Origin: Candidatus Merdinaster equi
GTDB lineage: Bacteria; Bacillota; Clostridia; Lachnospirales; Lachnospiraceae
Reading direction: 5' to 3'
Assembly: GCA_018064935.1 (NCBI GenBank)
Contig: JAGHUF010000011.1
Coordinates: 1-64,000, forward strand
DNA: 64,000 nt
Shown: piece by piece, positions 43,574 to 52,520 of the stretch
How positions within the stretch are numbered: the stretch's first letter is position 1
How the letters are laid out: every line of letters starts with the position of its first letter
Translations under genes and position numbers: made by a program
Notes under the pieces: generated by a model
Databases searched by the model: none
What the model was told of the DNA's origin: nothing
The model's input: the letters and a program-made list of their open reading frames with translations, nothing else

Positions 43574-44311
43574 GTGACAGGAGAGAGAAAAGAACAATTT
43601 GCAAGAACTGAGATGCTGATAGGTCCAGAGGGCGTCGATATTTTATCGCGTTCCAGAGTAGCTGTGTTTGGGATTGGCGGAGTTGGAGGCTACGTGTGTG
43701 AGGCTCTTGTAAGAAGCGGAGTGGGTGAATTTGACCTTATTGACTCTGATAAGATAGTGATAAGTAATATAAACAGGCAGATTATTGCAACTCACAAGAC
43801 AGTAGGTATGTATAAGACTCAGGCGATGCTCGAGAGAATGAAAGACATCAATCCGGATGTTAAGGTTAATGTGAGAAATTGTTTTTTCCTGCCTGAAAAC
43901 GAGAATGAGTTTGCATTTGAAGAGTACGATTATGTTGTGGACGCAGTTGATACCGTCAGTGCAAAAATAGCACTAGTTATGAAATGCAATGAGGCTGGAG
44001 TACCTATCATCAGTGCAATGGGAGCTGGCAATAAGCTTGAGGCGAGCTCATTCAAGGTGGCTGATATTTATAAGACAAATGTCTGCCCACTGGCTAAAGT
44101 GATGCGCAGAGAACTTAAGAAAAGAGGCATCAAAAAACTGAAAGTTGTCTATTCAGAGGAGATGCCGATTAAGCCTGGTGAATGTAAAGAGGAAACTAGT
44201 ACAAGTACTAGAAGATCGACGCCAGGCAGCATAGCATTTGTCCCATCTGTGGCGGGACTTATAATCGCGGGAGAGGTAGTAAAAGATCTGATATGGAGCA
44301 GTATAAAGTAA
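43574..44311 (+). CDS. tcdA: tRNA threonylcarbamoyladenosine dehydratase (ThiF/E1-like)
   Basis: A 245-aa E1-like ATP-binding enzyme that cyclises t6A37 of tRNA. FARTEMLIGPEGVDILSRSRVAVFGIGGVGGYVCEALVRSGVGEFDLIDSDKI is the TcdA N-terminus with the adenylation glycine motif; DYVVDAVDTVSAK and GAGNKLEASSFKVADI follow. GTG at 43574 is the chosen start; its ribosome binding site is distant. The end overlaps copA by 19 nt. Confidence 0.9.
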   Translation: MTGERKEQFARTEMLIGPEGVDILSRSRVAVFGIGGVGGYVCEALVRSGVGEFDLIDSDKIVISNINRQIIATHKTVGMYKTQAMLERMKDINPDVKVNVRNCFFLPENENEFAFEEYDYVVDAVDTVSAKIALVMKCNEAGVPIISAMGAGNKLEASSFKVADIYKTNVCPLAKVMRRELKKRGIKKLKVVYSEEMPIKPGECKEETSTSTRRSTPGSIAFVPSVAGLIIAGEVVKDLIWSSIK

Positions 44312-47043
44312 CAGGGATGAGCTGCGCGGCATGCCAAACAAGAGTTGAGAAGGCGGTCATGGCTGTAGACGGAGTGAGTAGCTGCGCGGTGAATCTTCTT
44401 ACTAATTCTATGGGCGTGGAAGGAAATGCCAGCCCAGATAAGATAATAAAGGCCGTGGAGACTGCAGGCTATGGGGCAAGTCTAAAAAATGCAAATGTGG
44501 CTGCAGGTTATGGAGATAGTCTTCAAAACGTAGGTGAGGCTGCAGGCTATGGAACTAGCCATAAAGGTGCAGATGAGGCTGAAGATATAGGTACAGATTC
44601 CGAGACGAAACAGCTTAAGAACAGGCTGATTGCCTCGGTTGTTCTGGTGATTCCGCTCGTATATGTTTCGATGGGAAACATGATGTGGGGATGGCCGATA
44701 CCGGAGTTTATGGCTAAGAATCATGTTGCCATAGGTATATATGAACTGCTTTTGTCCGGGCTGATCATGGTAATAAACCAAAAAGTTTTCGTCAGAGGAT
44801 TTAAGGGAGTGATCCATGGCTCGCCAAATATGGATACGCTTGTGGCACTTGGATGCGTGGCATCTTACTGCTACAGTTTGTATGCTCTTTTTGCGATGAC
44901 TGCGTGTGTGCAGGACGGAGATATGAACAGAGCCATGTATTTCATGGACCAGTTCTATTTTGAATCCGCAGCGATGATTCTGACCCTTATCACAGTGGGC
45001 AAAACGCTTGAAGCGAGGTCTAAGGGGAAAACTACCGATGCGCTGAAGGGACTTATGAAGCTGGCGCCGAAATCGGCTGTTCTACTTGTTGATGGTGTTG
45101 AAAAAACTGTTGATATTAGAGATGTAAAGCGTGGCGACAGATTTGTTGTAAAGTCTGGAGATAGCATACCGGTTGATGGAATTGTTATTGAGGGAGCGAG
45201 TGCTGTGAATGAGTCGGCGCTTACGGGTGAGAGCGTGCCTGTTGACAAGCTTCCAGGAGATAGTGTCTCTGCTGCTACAATCAACACATCTGGATATATG
45301 GTATGTGAGGCGACTGCCGTCGGTGAGGATACTACCCTTGCGGGAATAATCAGGCTCGTGAGCGATGCAGCAGCAACTAAAGCTCCGATTGCAAAAATAG
45401 CAGACAAGGTTTCAGGAATTTTTGTTCCATGTGTTCTTGGCATTGCGCTAATTACATTCCTGGTTTGGATTCTAGTAGGGGCTGACTTTGGGGATGCTCT
45501 TACCAGGGCAGTAGCGGTTCTGGTTATCAGCTGTCCATGTGCCCTTGGTCTTGCGACGCCTGTTGCAATTATGGTGGGTAATGGTGTCGCCGCCAAGGCT
45601 GGAATTCTATTCAAGACAGCTGCAGCGCTGGAGCAGACTGGAAGAACACAGATAATTGCCCTGGATAAGACTGGTACGATCACTACTGGAATAATGAAGG
45701 TAACAGATGTTATTCCTTCAACTGGAATGCCTCGCGAAGAGGTTTTGAGGGTTGCATATGGGCTTGAGAATAAGAGCGAACATCCGATAGCGAAAGCAAT
45801 ATGTGAATACGCTAAGGAAGAAGGTATTGAATGTGCTGAAGCGGAGGATTTTAAAGTTCTGCCCGGAAATGGTCTTTGCGGTGTTATTGATGGTGGTGAG
45901 ATAATAGGTGGAAGTGCCTCATATATAGAGGAACTGCTTGGTGGAACTGGTGCGTTGCCGGAAGGTGTTATTTCCGAACTATCAAGCCAGGGAAAAACGC
46001 CTGTTCTTTTTACAAAAGGCGGAAAAATTCTTGGATTAGTCGCTGTGTCTGATATAATTAAAAAGGACTCAGCAGAAGCAATAGAGCAGCTGAAGAAGCT
46101 TGGCATGTACGTTGTCATGCTCACTGGTGATAACAGGCTGACGGCAGAGGCTATTGCTAAGCAGGCAGGGGTTGATGACGTCGTTGCATCTGTTAAGCCG
46201 GATGGGAAAGAGAGTGTAATCCAAGAGCTTATGAAACATGGCAAGGTTGCCATGGTGGGTGATGGAATAAACGATGCGCCTGCGCTTACCAGAGCTGATC
46301 TTGGAATCGCAGTTGGAGCAGGAACGGATATAGCGATAGATTCGGCGGATGTTGTTCTGATGAAGAATAGTCTCATGGACGTTGCTGCCGCTATAAGGAT
46401 ATCCAGAGCGACACTTAGAAATATAAGAGAGAACCTGTTCTGGGCCTTTATTTACAATGTTATTGGAATACCGCTGGCAGCAGGTTGCTATGTGGCGTTG
46501 CTTGGCTGGTCACTCAATCCAATGTTTGGAGCAGCTGCAATGGGGTTGTCGAGCTTCTGCGTTGTGACTAATGCGCTTAGATTAAACCTTGTTAAACCAT
46601 ATAGCACTAAGCATGATTCGAGAAGAAACAGTCTGGCGATTAACTGCAGGGATGTAATGATGAAACTGCAGGGAAAAAAGGAAGATGCGCAGTGCTGTGG
46701 AGAAGACGAAATTGCGCGGTGCTGTGGAGAAAACGGAAATGCGCGGTGCTGTGAAGAAAACGGAAATGCGCGTTGTTGCGAAGAAACCGAAAATGCACAG
46801 TGCTGTGAAAAAATTATAGGAGGGGATGTATTAGAGATGAAAATAGCTGTTAAGGGAATGATGTGTGGACATTGCGAGATGCATGTAAAAAAAGCTCTTG
46901 AGTCGATTGAAGGAATAGAGAGCGCTACACCTTCACATGAGGAAGGCAGCGTTACAATCACAATGTCTAAAGAGGTTGATGAGGAACTTATCAAGGCAGC
47001 GATAGTTGAAGCTGGATATGATTACGCTGGCAAAATCGATTAA
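44293..47043 (+). CDS. copA: Copper-translocating P-type ATPase with expanded repeat tracts
   Basis: A 916-aa heavy-metal P1B ATPase, probably exporting Cu+. An N-terminal HMA domain (GMSCAAC, residues 8-14) is followed by three 13-aa AAGYG repeats (57-95). The membrane and catalytic core has TGESVP, the CPC motif in ISCPCALGLATP (near 414), the phosphorylation site DKTGTIT (Asp458) and GDGINDAP (near 657). After the last membrane segments come nearly five 9-aa repeats with Cys-Cys pairs (799-840) and a second HMA domain (GMMCGHCEMHV). A C-terminal HMA after a Cys-Cys repeat tract is unusual for this family. Start overlaps tcdA. Confidence 0.93.
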   Translation: MEQYKVTGMSCAACQTRVEKAVMAVDGVSSCAVNLLTNSMGVEGNASPDKIIKAVETAGYGASLKNANVAAGYGDSLQNVGEAAGYGTSHKGADEAEDIGTDSETKQLKNRLIASVVLVIPLVYVSMGNMMWGWPIPEFMAKNHVAIGIYELLLSGLIMVINQKVFVRGFKGVIHGSPNMDTLVALGCVASYCYSLYALFAMTACVQDGDMNRAMYFMDQFYFESAAMILTLITVGKTLEARSKGKTTDALKGLMKLAPKSAVLLVDGVEKTVDIRDVKRGDRFVVKSGDSIPVDGIVIEGASAVNESALTGESVPVDKLPGDSVSAATINTSGYMVCEATAVGEDTTLAGIIRLVSDAAATKAPIAKIADKVSGIFVPCVLGIALITFLVWILVGADFGDALTRAVAVLVISCPCALGLATPVAIMVGNGVAAKAGILFKTAAALEQTGRTQIIALDKTGTITTGIMKVTDVIPSTGMPREEVLRVAYGLENKSEHPIAKAICEYAKEEGIECAEAEDFKVLPGNGLCGVIDGGEIIGGSASYIEELLGGTGALPEGVISELSSQGKTPVLFTKGGKILGLVAVSDIIKKDSAEAIEQLKKLGMYVVMLTGDNRLTAEAIAKQAGVDDVVASVKPDGKESVIQELMKHGKVAMVGDGINDAPALTRADLGIAVGAGTDIAIDSADVVLMKNSLMDVAAAIRISRATLRNIRENLFWAFIYNVIGIPLAAGCYVALLGWSLNPMFGAAAMGLSSFCVVTNALRLNLVKPYSTKHDSRRNSLAINCRDVMMKLQGKKEDAQCCGEDEIARCCGENGNARCCEENGNARCCEETENAQCCEKIIGGDVLEMKIAVKGMMCGHCEMHVKKALESIEGIESATPSHEEGSVTITMSKEVDEELIKAAIVEAGYDYAGKID
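44461..44577 (+). repeat. Three 39-bp in-frame repeats in copA
   Basis: Three consecutive 39-bp units encode TAGYGASLKNANV, AAGYGDSLQNVGE and AAGYGTSHKGADE. They repeat the normal end of the HMA domain (AxAAGYGA) and extend the linker to the first membrane segment. Units differ at many bases, so the expansion is not very recent. Confidence 0.85.
46687..46812 (+). repeat. 27-bp in-frame repeats encoding Cys-Cys units in copA
   Basis: Four full 27-bp units and one partial (4.7 copies) encode a 9-aa unit A-[QR]-C-C-[GE]-E-x-x-[IN]. They give five Cys-Cys pairs at regular spacing just before the C-terminal HMA domain. Confidence 0.9.
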
Positions 47044-47087
47044 ATGCTTTCTGTTGGGGGAATAGGAAGCTTGGCTAGAGAAAGGAA

Positions 47088-48380
47088 ATGGGGATTGAGA
47101 TGGAAGCAAAGCAGCTCATTATTAATATTGAGAATAAAGAATATGATGATACTCTTGTTGATGTATATGTGGATGAGAGCAAACTTGAATATCAAAGAAA
47201 ACGTTACGCTCAGACTATTGGTAAGTATATAGAAAACTTTGGAAATGATGACGTTCAGATTTATAGTGCGCCTGGCAGAAGCGAGGTTGGAGGAAATCAT
47301 ACTGATCATCAGCATGGAGAGATTCTGGCTGCGTCAATCAATAATGATGCAATTGCAATTGTTTCCAAAACAGAGGAGTCTGTCGTTAGGGTAGCGTCGG
47401 CTGAATATGGTCTTATCGAAGTGGATTTGGCTTGTCTGGCTATGGCTGAAGAAGAGAAGGGCACCACTATTAGCTTAATAAAAGGGGTGTTGCATAAGAT
47501 TGTAGAGAATGGACATAAAATTGGAGGATTTAATGCTTATATAACCAGTGATGTGCTTATTGGAGCAGGTTTGTCTTCGTCAGCTGCATATGAAACTCTC
47601 ATCGGAACTATTGCTTCCGGTCTGTACAACAATATGGATATAGATGCAGTTGAGATTGCGATTATAGGACAGTTCGCAGAGAATGTTTATTTTGGCAAAC
47701 CCTGCGGCCTTATGGATCAGATGGCTTGTTCAGTAGGTAATTTGGTGCATGTGGATTTTGCTGACCCAATGAAACCTGTTGTTGAGAAGGTGGAGCTGGA
47801 TCTAAATAAGCATGGATACAGTTTATGTATAACGGATACCAAAGGCTCTCATGCAGATCTTACAGGTGATTATGCTGCAGTGCCAGCAGAAATGAAATCT
47901 GTTGCGGCATATTTCGGGAAGGATGTACTTCTTGGATTGTCTATGGAGGATATTCTGAATAATATTGCCGATATTAGAGCTAAAGTAGGTGATAGAGGCG
48001 TGTTAAGAGCCCTGCACTTTATTTGCGAAAATGAGAGAGTAAGAAAAGAAGTAGACAGTCTGAAAAGTGAAGATATTGATAGATTCCTTCAGTTAGTGAC
48101 AGAATCAGGCAATTCTTCATACAAGTACCTTCAGAATGTATACACCAACTCAGATGTTCAGCATCAGAATGTTTCGATTGCCCTTGCTATTAGTGATAAT
48201 TATTTGGGAAAAGAAGGAGCCTGCAGAGTTCATGGTGGTGGATTCGCGGGTACCATCCAGGCATTTGTGAAAAATAGTGCTGTTGCTGAATACAAGAAAC
48301 TCATGGATTCAGTATTTGGTGAAGGAGCCTGTAGCGTTCTGAAAATCAGAAAATATGGTGGAATGCGAGTAATCGGGTAG
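47088..48380 (+). CDS. galK: Galactokinase
   Basis: A 430-aa GHMP-family kinase that phosphorylates galactose at C1. The galactokinase signature APGRSEVGGNHTDHQHG, the GHMP ATP loop GAGLSSSAAYETLIG, CGLMDQMACSVG and the C-terminal GACRVHGGGFAGTIQ are all present. The start could be 47088 or the in-frame ATG at 47100; AAAGGAA directly abuts the first and GGGGA lies 6 nt before the second. It ends one base before the convergent membrane gene, with no terminator visible. It would use galactose released by the GH2 and GH36 enzymes. Confidence 0.93.
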   Translation: MGIEMEAKQLIINIENKEYDDTLVDVYVDESKLEYQRKRYAQTIGKYIENFGNDDVQIYSAPGRSEVGGNHTDHQHGEILAASINNDAIAIVSKTEESVVRVASAEYGLIEVDLACLAMAEEEKGTTISLIKGVLHKIVENGHKIGGFNAYITSDVLIGAGLSSSAAYETLIGTIASGLYNNMDIDAVEIAIIGQFAENVYFGKPCGLMDQMACSVGNLVHVDFADPMKPVVEKVELDLNKHGYSLCITDTKGSHADLTGDYAAVPAEMKSVAAYFGKDVLLGLSMEDILNNIADIRAKVGDRGVLRALHFICENERVRKEVDSLKSEDIDRFLQLVTESGNSSYKYLQNVYTNSDVQHQNVSIALAISDNYLGKEGACRVHGGGFAGTIQAFVKNSAVAEYKKLMDSVFGEGACSVLKIRKYGGMRVIG

Positions 48381-48381
48381 A

Positions 48382-49128
48382 TTATTCTTCGTCCTTGGTA
48401 TCAGTGTCGTCCTCGGTATCAGCGTCGTCCTTGGAATCAGCATCGTCCTTGGAATCAGCATCGTCCTCGGTATCAGCATCGTCCTTGGTATCAGTGTCGT
48501 CCTTGGAGTCAGCGTCGTTCTTGGAATCAGCATCGTCCTTGGTGGCACCTGCATTTTGGGATTCATCCGTGTCATCGATATCATTTATATCTTCGATATA
48601 CTCTATATCATCAAAATCATCAACATCCTCGTCGTCTTCGTCGAGGATGTATTTTGTTTTTTTAGTACGACCTTTACCTTGCTTATTGGCCATATCCTGA
48701 AATAGGTCGGAAATAGACTCCCTGGAGTCGGCTTCGCTGGGCTCTTTCAATATCACTGGCCATAATAGGAGTGATAAAACAATAAAGCCTATTGCTGCAA
48801 AATACAGGTATAGGGAAGGTAGTCCAAATAATGAACATGCATTTAAATCACCGAGAAAAACAAGGAAAAATGAAGCGCCTGATAGTATATAAAGGAATCC
48901 GCTGACTCTGGAATACACCTTCATGGACGTTGGAGAGTATTTGTTATTCACGTGTCGGTAACCAACTAATTGACCTTTGAACAGCATGATAATACCTGCA
49001 ATGAAGATATAAACGCCGACAATTGCAGATATCCATGAAGAAATATCTGGTGCAGAATTAACTGGAATCGAAGATGCAGCTGTTACATCGGAAACAGATG
49101 AAAGAAAAATATTAAGGATAGTATTCAT
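48382..49128 (-). CDS. Membrane protein with acidic repeat tail
   Basis: A 248-aa protein I do not recognise. Four hydrophobic segments lie in the first 125 residues (around 28-48, 68-88, 92-102 and 107-122). A cytoplasmic-looking charged region follows, with QDMANKQGKGRTKKTKYILDED and then an almost purely acidic tail (about 160-248) rich in Asp. The tail contains about nine six-residue repeats of the type D-[AT]-D-[ST]-[KE]-D. The tail could bind cations or a basic partner; this is inference. Confidence 0.65.
   Translation of the reverse strand: MNTILNIFLSSVSDVTAASSIPVNSAPDISSWISAIVGVYIFIAGIIMLFKGQLVGYRHVNNKYSPTSMKVYSRVSGFLYILSGASFFLVFLGDLNACSLFGLPSLYLYFAAIGFIVLSLLLWPVILKEPSEADSRESISDLFQDMANKQGKGRTKKTKYILDEDDEDVDDFDDIEYIEDINDIDDTDESQNAGATKDDADSKNDADSKDDTDTKDDADTEDDADSKDDADSKDDADTEDDTDTKDEE
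48389..48543 (-). repeat. 18-bp repeats encoding an acidic tail
   Basis: About nine tandem copies of an 18-bp unit of the form CGTCCTTGGTATCAGCAT (plus strand) lie in frame in the minus-strand gene and encode D-A-D-S/T-K/E-D. The high similarity of neighbouring units suggests recent copy-number change by slippage. Confidence 0.88.
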
Positions 49129-49157
49129 AAATACCCCACAAAAAAATGACTCAAAAT

Positions 49158-49186
49158 TTGATTAACATGATTTCATATAGTATTAT
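49158..49186 (+). promoter_or_regulatory. Probable malQ promoter
   Basis: TTGATT (49158-49163) and TATTAT (49181-49186) with a 17-bp spacer, about 85 bp before malQ. Confidence 0.5.
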
Positions 49187-49272
49187 AGCAAATAAATATC
49201 CATTGAGAAATGGGAAACTGGTCAAAAAATGACGCATAAAATAAAAATAAAATTAACATACGAGGTGTTATT

Positions 49273-50781
49273 ATGAGAGAAAGCGGAATTTTATTCCCGA
49301 TATTTTCCTTGCCTTCGAGATATGGCATTGGCTGTATTTCAAAGGAAGCATATGGATTTGTTGATTTTCTGGAATCGGCAGGACAGGGTTTCTGGCAGAT
49401 TCTTCCGCTCGGACCAACAGGATTTGGAGATTCTCCTTATCAGCCATTTTCTGCCTTTGCAGGAAATCCATATTTCATTTCACCAGAAGCACTTATTGAT
49501 AAGGGACTTTTGTCTTATTCTGATGCTGATGGACTTGATTTTGGGCAGGATGAGCAGCATGTCGATTATGGGGCTTTATATAACAATCGATTTGCATTAC
49601 TTAAAACAGCGTTTAACAAATTCACAGAAAATGGTGGTGCTAAACTCAAGGAATACAAAGATTTTTGCAAGAAAGAGGCGTTCTGGCTTGAAGATTATTG
49701 CCTTTTTATGGCACTGAAAGATAAATACGAAGGCGCTTCCTGGCTGACATGGGATGATGATTATAGACTTAAAAAGGAGGATGCAATTAAAAAAGCTAAG
49801 AAGGAATTATCCGAAGCAATTGACTTTTATTGTTTCCAGCAGTTTGAGTTTGACCAGGAATGGAAGGCATTAAAAGAGTATGCAAATAAGATGAATATAA
49901 AGATAATAGGGGATATTCCCTTTTATGTATCACTCGATGGGGCTGATGCATGGTCACATCCTGAAGCATTTCAAATGGATGAGGATGTAAAACCAGCTGT
50001 GGTAGCAGGATGTCCGCCCGATGCTTTTTCGTCGACAGGACAGCTGTGGGGGAATCCGATATATGATTGGGAGAATCGTAAGGCTGGCGGTTATGAATGG
50101 TGGATGAAACGTCTCGAAAGAAGCTATGAGCTGGTAGATGTCGTTAGAATTGATCATTTTCACGGTTTTTCTGATTATTATGCTGTGCCGTATGAAGATA
50201 AAACTGCAGAAAAAGGTACAATGCATAAGGGTCCAGGAATGGATTTTTTCAATACTGTTAGAAAGGTATTTGGTGACCTGACTGATTTTAAGCTGATTGC
50301 TGAGGATCTTGGCACGGTTACAAAAGATAATCAGAAATTGCTGGAAGATAGCGGAATACCGGGGATGAAGGTTCTTCAGTATGCATTCACTAGCTGGGAT
50401 AGCTATTATATAACCCATAGACACGATAGACATTGCGTTGTATATACTGGAACACATGATAATACTCCTTCGAGAGCATGGATTGAAGAGATCGGCGATG
50501 GAGACAGAGATTTTGTAAGACGCTATATCAATTCGATGAATACTGATTATGGTGCATTCGTTTGGGATTTTATCAGAGAAGCTTATAGATCTGTAGCAGA
50601 TTTGTGCATTATTCCGCTTCAGGATTATCTTGTAACTGGAAAAGAAGCAAGGATAAATGCTCCTGGAACGGCTGAAGGAAACTGGCAGTGGAGGCTTAAA
50701 CCTAATTTTCTGTCAAATGAACTGGCTGGAAGCATAAGAAAACTTGCAGAGACCTATGGAAGAATTCCGAGGAATGAGTAA
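49273..50781 (+). CDS. malQ: 4-alpha-glucanotransferase (amylomaltase), GH77
   Basis: A 502-aa cytoplasmic disproportionating enzyme that moves alpha-1,4-glucan segments. Typical motifs are GILFPIFSLPSRYGIGCISKEAY, QILPLGPTGFGDSPYQPFSAFAGNPYFI, the nucleophile region VVRIDHFHGF, the acid/base region LIAEDLGTV and THDNTPSR. Length is normal. GAGGTG precedes the ATG and a strong terminator follows. The gene appears to be monocistronic. Confidence 0.96.
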   Translation: MRESGILFPIFSLPSRYGIGCISKEAYGFVDFLESAGQGFWQILPLGPTGFGDSPYQPFSAFAGNPYFISPEALIDKGLLSYSDADGLDFGQDEQHVDYGALYNNRFALLKTAFNKFTENGGAKLKEYKDFCKKEAFWLEDYCLFMALKDKYEGASWLTWDDDYRLKKEDAIKKAKKELSEAIDFYCFQQFEFDQEWKALKEYANKMNIKIIGDIPFYVSLDGADAWSHPEAFQMDEDVKPAVVAGCPPDAFSSTGQLWGNPIYDWENRKAGGYEWWMKRLERSYELVDVVRIDHFHGFSDYYAVPYEDKTAEKGTMHKGPGMDFFNTVRKVFGDLTDFKLIAEDLGTVTKDNQKLLEDSGIPGMKVLQYAFTSWDSYYITHRHDRHCVVYTGTHDNTPSRAWIEEIGDGDRDFVRRYINSMNTDYGAFVWDFIREAYRSVADLCIIPLQDYLVTGKEARINAPGTAEGNWQWRLKPNFLSNELAGSIRKLAETYGRIPRNE

Positions 50782-50832
50782 TTCTTAATTTGATTTATTG
50801 AGCGATTTTTGTTGAATGATAATAAGTAAAAG

Positions 50833-50868
50833 GCGATGTGTGACAGAAGTGTCACACATCGCTTTTTT
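50833..50868 (+). terminator. malQ terminator
   Basis: GCGATGTGTGACA (50833-50845) and TGTCACACATCGC (50850-50862) form a perfect 13-bp stem with a GAAG tetraloop, followed by six Ts. Confidence 0.95.
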
Positions 50869-50932
50869 AGGTTTCGAAGAGAAGCTGGGTATAAATATGA
50901 CACTGAAAAAACAAAAATGACATTAAATAACA

Positions 50933-50977
50933 CCCTGTATGTCATGTGCCTCAAAGGCTGAATAACAGGGGGGTTTT
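50933..50977. other. Hairpin-forming region between convergent genes
   Basis: CCCTGT (50933-50938) pairs with ACAGGG (50965-50970), with an inner GCC/GGC pair (around 50948-50957) and a following GGGTTTT. An ATGACAT/ATGTCAT inverted repeat overlaps it (near 50917-50945). It may be a terminator for the minus-strand gene or a small structured RNA; nothing decides between these. Confidence 0.35.
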
Positions 50978-51041
50978 GCTAGAAAAAAGTTATACACATC
51001 ATTTTGCTAATGACAATTGTGTCATTAATCGCAAGGCTTGT

Positions 51042-52238
51042 TTACGTGAAGTATAGTCTGAACTTTATATAGTCTGACAGCTTATTTGCCATATACTCTC
51101 TGACTTCATCAGTTACATGGATTGCATCATCCATATATTTATCTGAGTTTTCTGCATGAAGTATATTGTCGTAGTAGCAGTCGAGATATGTTACATTATC
51201 ACGAATTGCAATATCATTTATTGCTGATACATAACCGGCTAGAGACTCATAGGAACGTCCCCAGGTTTCGAGATTATCTGGAGACTGCTCGTCTGCAGGT
51301 ATTCCTGTATAGTACAAATCGCCGGAAATCTTGGTGCCATCCTCGCTCGTGTAGAATCCGTAGGTTGGACTAACAACTACGAAGCGGATATGTGGATATT
51401 TGGTATGAATTGCTTCCATACCCAGAGTCAGGGCACCAGTAGTTGCTTCCTGTGAAGAAGGGTTGTAGATATTCTTTGTATTATGACCGCGGAGATAGTC
51501 GTTTGTTCCATAGCACAGGAAGATGATGTCGATATCGTTGAAGTCTATATGCTCGAGTGTGTCGAGCGATTTATCGAACTCTTCAGCTTCATAGATGTTG
51601 GCATATGTTTTGTAGTAATCCAGCATGGTATAATCGCCAGTCATTATACAGGTCGCTATCGAGATGAAGCTGAATACATCATCACAGGTATCAAGGGAAA
51701 GCTTCTCGGCATCTCTTGCGTATGAGGAGCCGCTAAAGCCACAGTTGTATACTGTAGCACCTGTATTGTCAGCAACCTGCTCGGCAATGCTTGTTTCTCC
51801 GTAGGTCAGGATGTCATCACCAAGGAAGAGTATGTATGTATCGTCATCGTCCCTGCCTGCGACCAGTTCTTTGTCAAAAGCAACGTAGTAATCCTGAGAA
51901 TCGCTGATTTCAACATCGATATCGCCAGTAGCTTCATAGTGATATTCTCTGGAAGAACATGCCCACAGACCAAATTTCAATCCAAATACGATTATGAGAA
52001 TCGCGATAATTCCGACTAGTCCAAGAAGAGGGAGGAGCACCATTAGTCGCTGCCTTTTGGCGTCGTAGGGCGCATCTCCTGTAGATTCTGAGACCATGAC
52101 ATCATCCTCACCATCGGCCGTAGTATTATTGACCGGATCTGGCGAATTGACATCTGTAAGGGTTTTGTTCATATCTGAATCTAAATCAGCTGAATTAATA
52201 TCTGTAATTGTCTTATTTTTATCTGAATCTGATTTCAT
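51042..52238 (-). CDS. Membrane-anchored SGNH-hydrolase-like protein lacking the usual Ser
   Basis: A 398-aa protein with a long acidic cytoplasmic N-terminus (1-60), one membrane segment (about 65-90) and an extracellular SGNH/GDSL-type domain (about 120-398). Block I reads ILFLGDDILTYGE, so the catalytic Ser of GDS is Asp142. Block II (NCGFSGSSYA), block III (CYGTNDYL) and block V (DAIHVTDE, the Asp/His pair) are present. Family members deacetylate surface polysaccharides, which suits the neighbourhood. Loss of Ser argues for a non-catalytic or altered role. The start at 52238 has GAGGA 7 nt upstream. The protein's N-terminus holds two similar acidic segments (TITDINSADLDSD and TLTDVNSPDP). 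Confidence 0.75.
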   Translation of the reverse strand: MKSDSDKNKTITDINSADLDSDMNKTLTDVNSPDPVNNTTADGEDDVMVSESTGDAPYDAKRQRLMVLLPLLGLVGIIAILIIVFGLKFGLWACSSREYHYEATGDIDVEISDSQDYYVAFDKELVAGRDDDDTYILFLGDDILTYGETSIAEQVADNTGATVYNCGFSGSSYARDAEKLSLDTCDDVFSFISIATCIMTGDYTMLDYYKTYANIYEAEEFDKSLDTLEHIDFNDIDIIFLCYGTNDYLRGHNTKNIYNPSSQEATTGALTLGMEAIHTKYPHIRFVVVSPTYGFYTSEDGTKISGDLYYTGIPADEQSPDNLETWGRSYESLAGYVSAINDIAIRDNVTYLDCYYDNILHAENSDKYMDDAIHVTDEVREYMANKLSDYIKFRLYFT

Positions 52239-52423
52239 AAATAATCCTCGTTTCTGAACAAATAAAAAAGCCATTTCTATGCTTGTGAATGTAAAACGTA
52301 TAGATGTCTTAATTTTACAATAAAAGTTGAGGGGTGTCTACTGGACGAACGCAATATATTGTGGATTGAAGGAGAAATAAGAGCGTTTTTTTCGTGACAG
52401 TTCCAATAGAGAAACTTCTATGA

Positions 52424-52429
52424 TATAAT
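52424..52429 (+). promoter_or_regulatory. Possible -10 element before the GH25 gene
   Basis: A perfect TATAAT lies about 90 bp before the GH25 start codon, in the 282-bp divergent spacer. No convincing -35 is visible at 17 bp (TTCCAA); GTGACA lies too far upstream. The rest of the spacer (52239-52423) shows nothing recognisable. Confidence 0.35.
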
Positions 52430-52520
52430 ATAGCAGCTATGAAAAACGCAGGCCATGAAAATAAAGGGTGGACTGTGGTTTTTCTGATGTTTGTACATGA
52501 GTATTATTTGGAGAATTAGC

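Noticed and set aside
44955-46376. Long minus-strand open frame (473 codons) opposite copA
   Set aside because: It lies entirely inside copA, whose motifs are intact; the predicted protein is Ser/Thr/Pro-rich with no domain, as expected from the antisense of a GC-balanced membrane gene.
48389-48543. 18-bp repeats as iterons or CRISPR
   Set aside because: They are in-frame coding repeats, far from any replication gene, and lack spacers.
48395-48700. Plus-strand Ser-rich open frame
   Set aside because: It is the reverse reading of the 18-bp acidic repeats and has no start signals of its own.
50933-50977. Possible c-di-GMP or other riboswitch
   Set aside because: Only a simple nested hairpin is visible; no conserved riboswitch core was recognised and both flanking genes point towards it.
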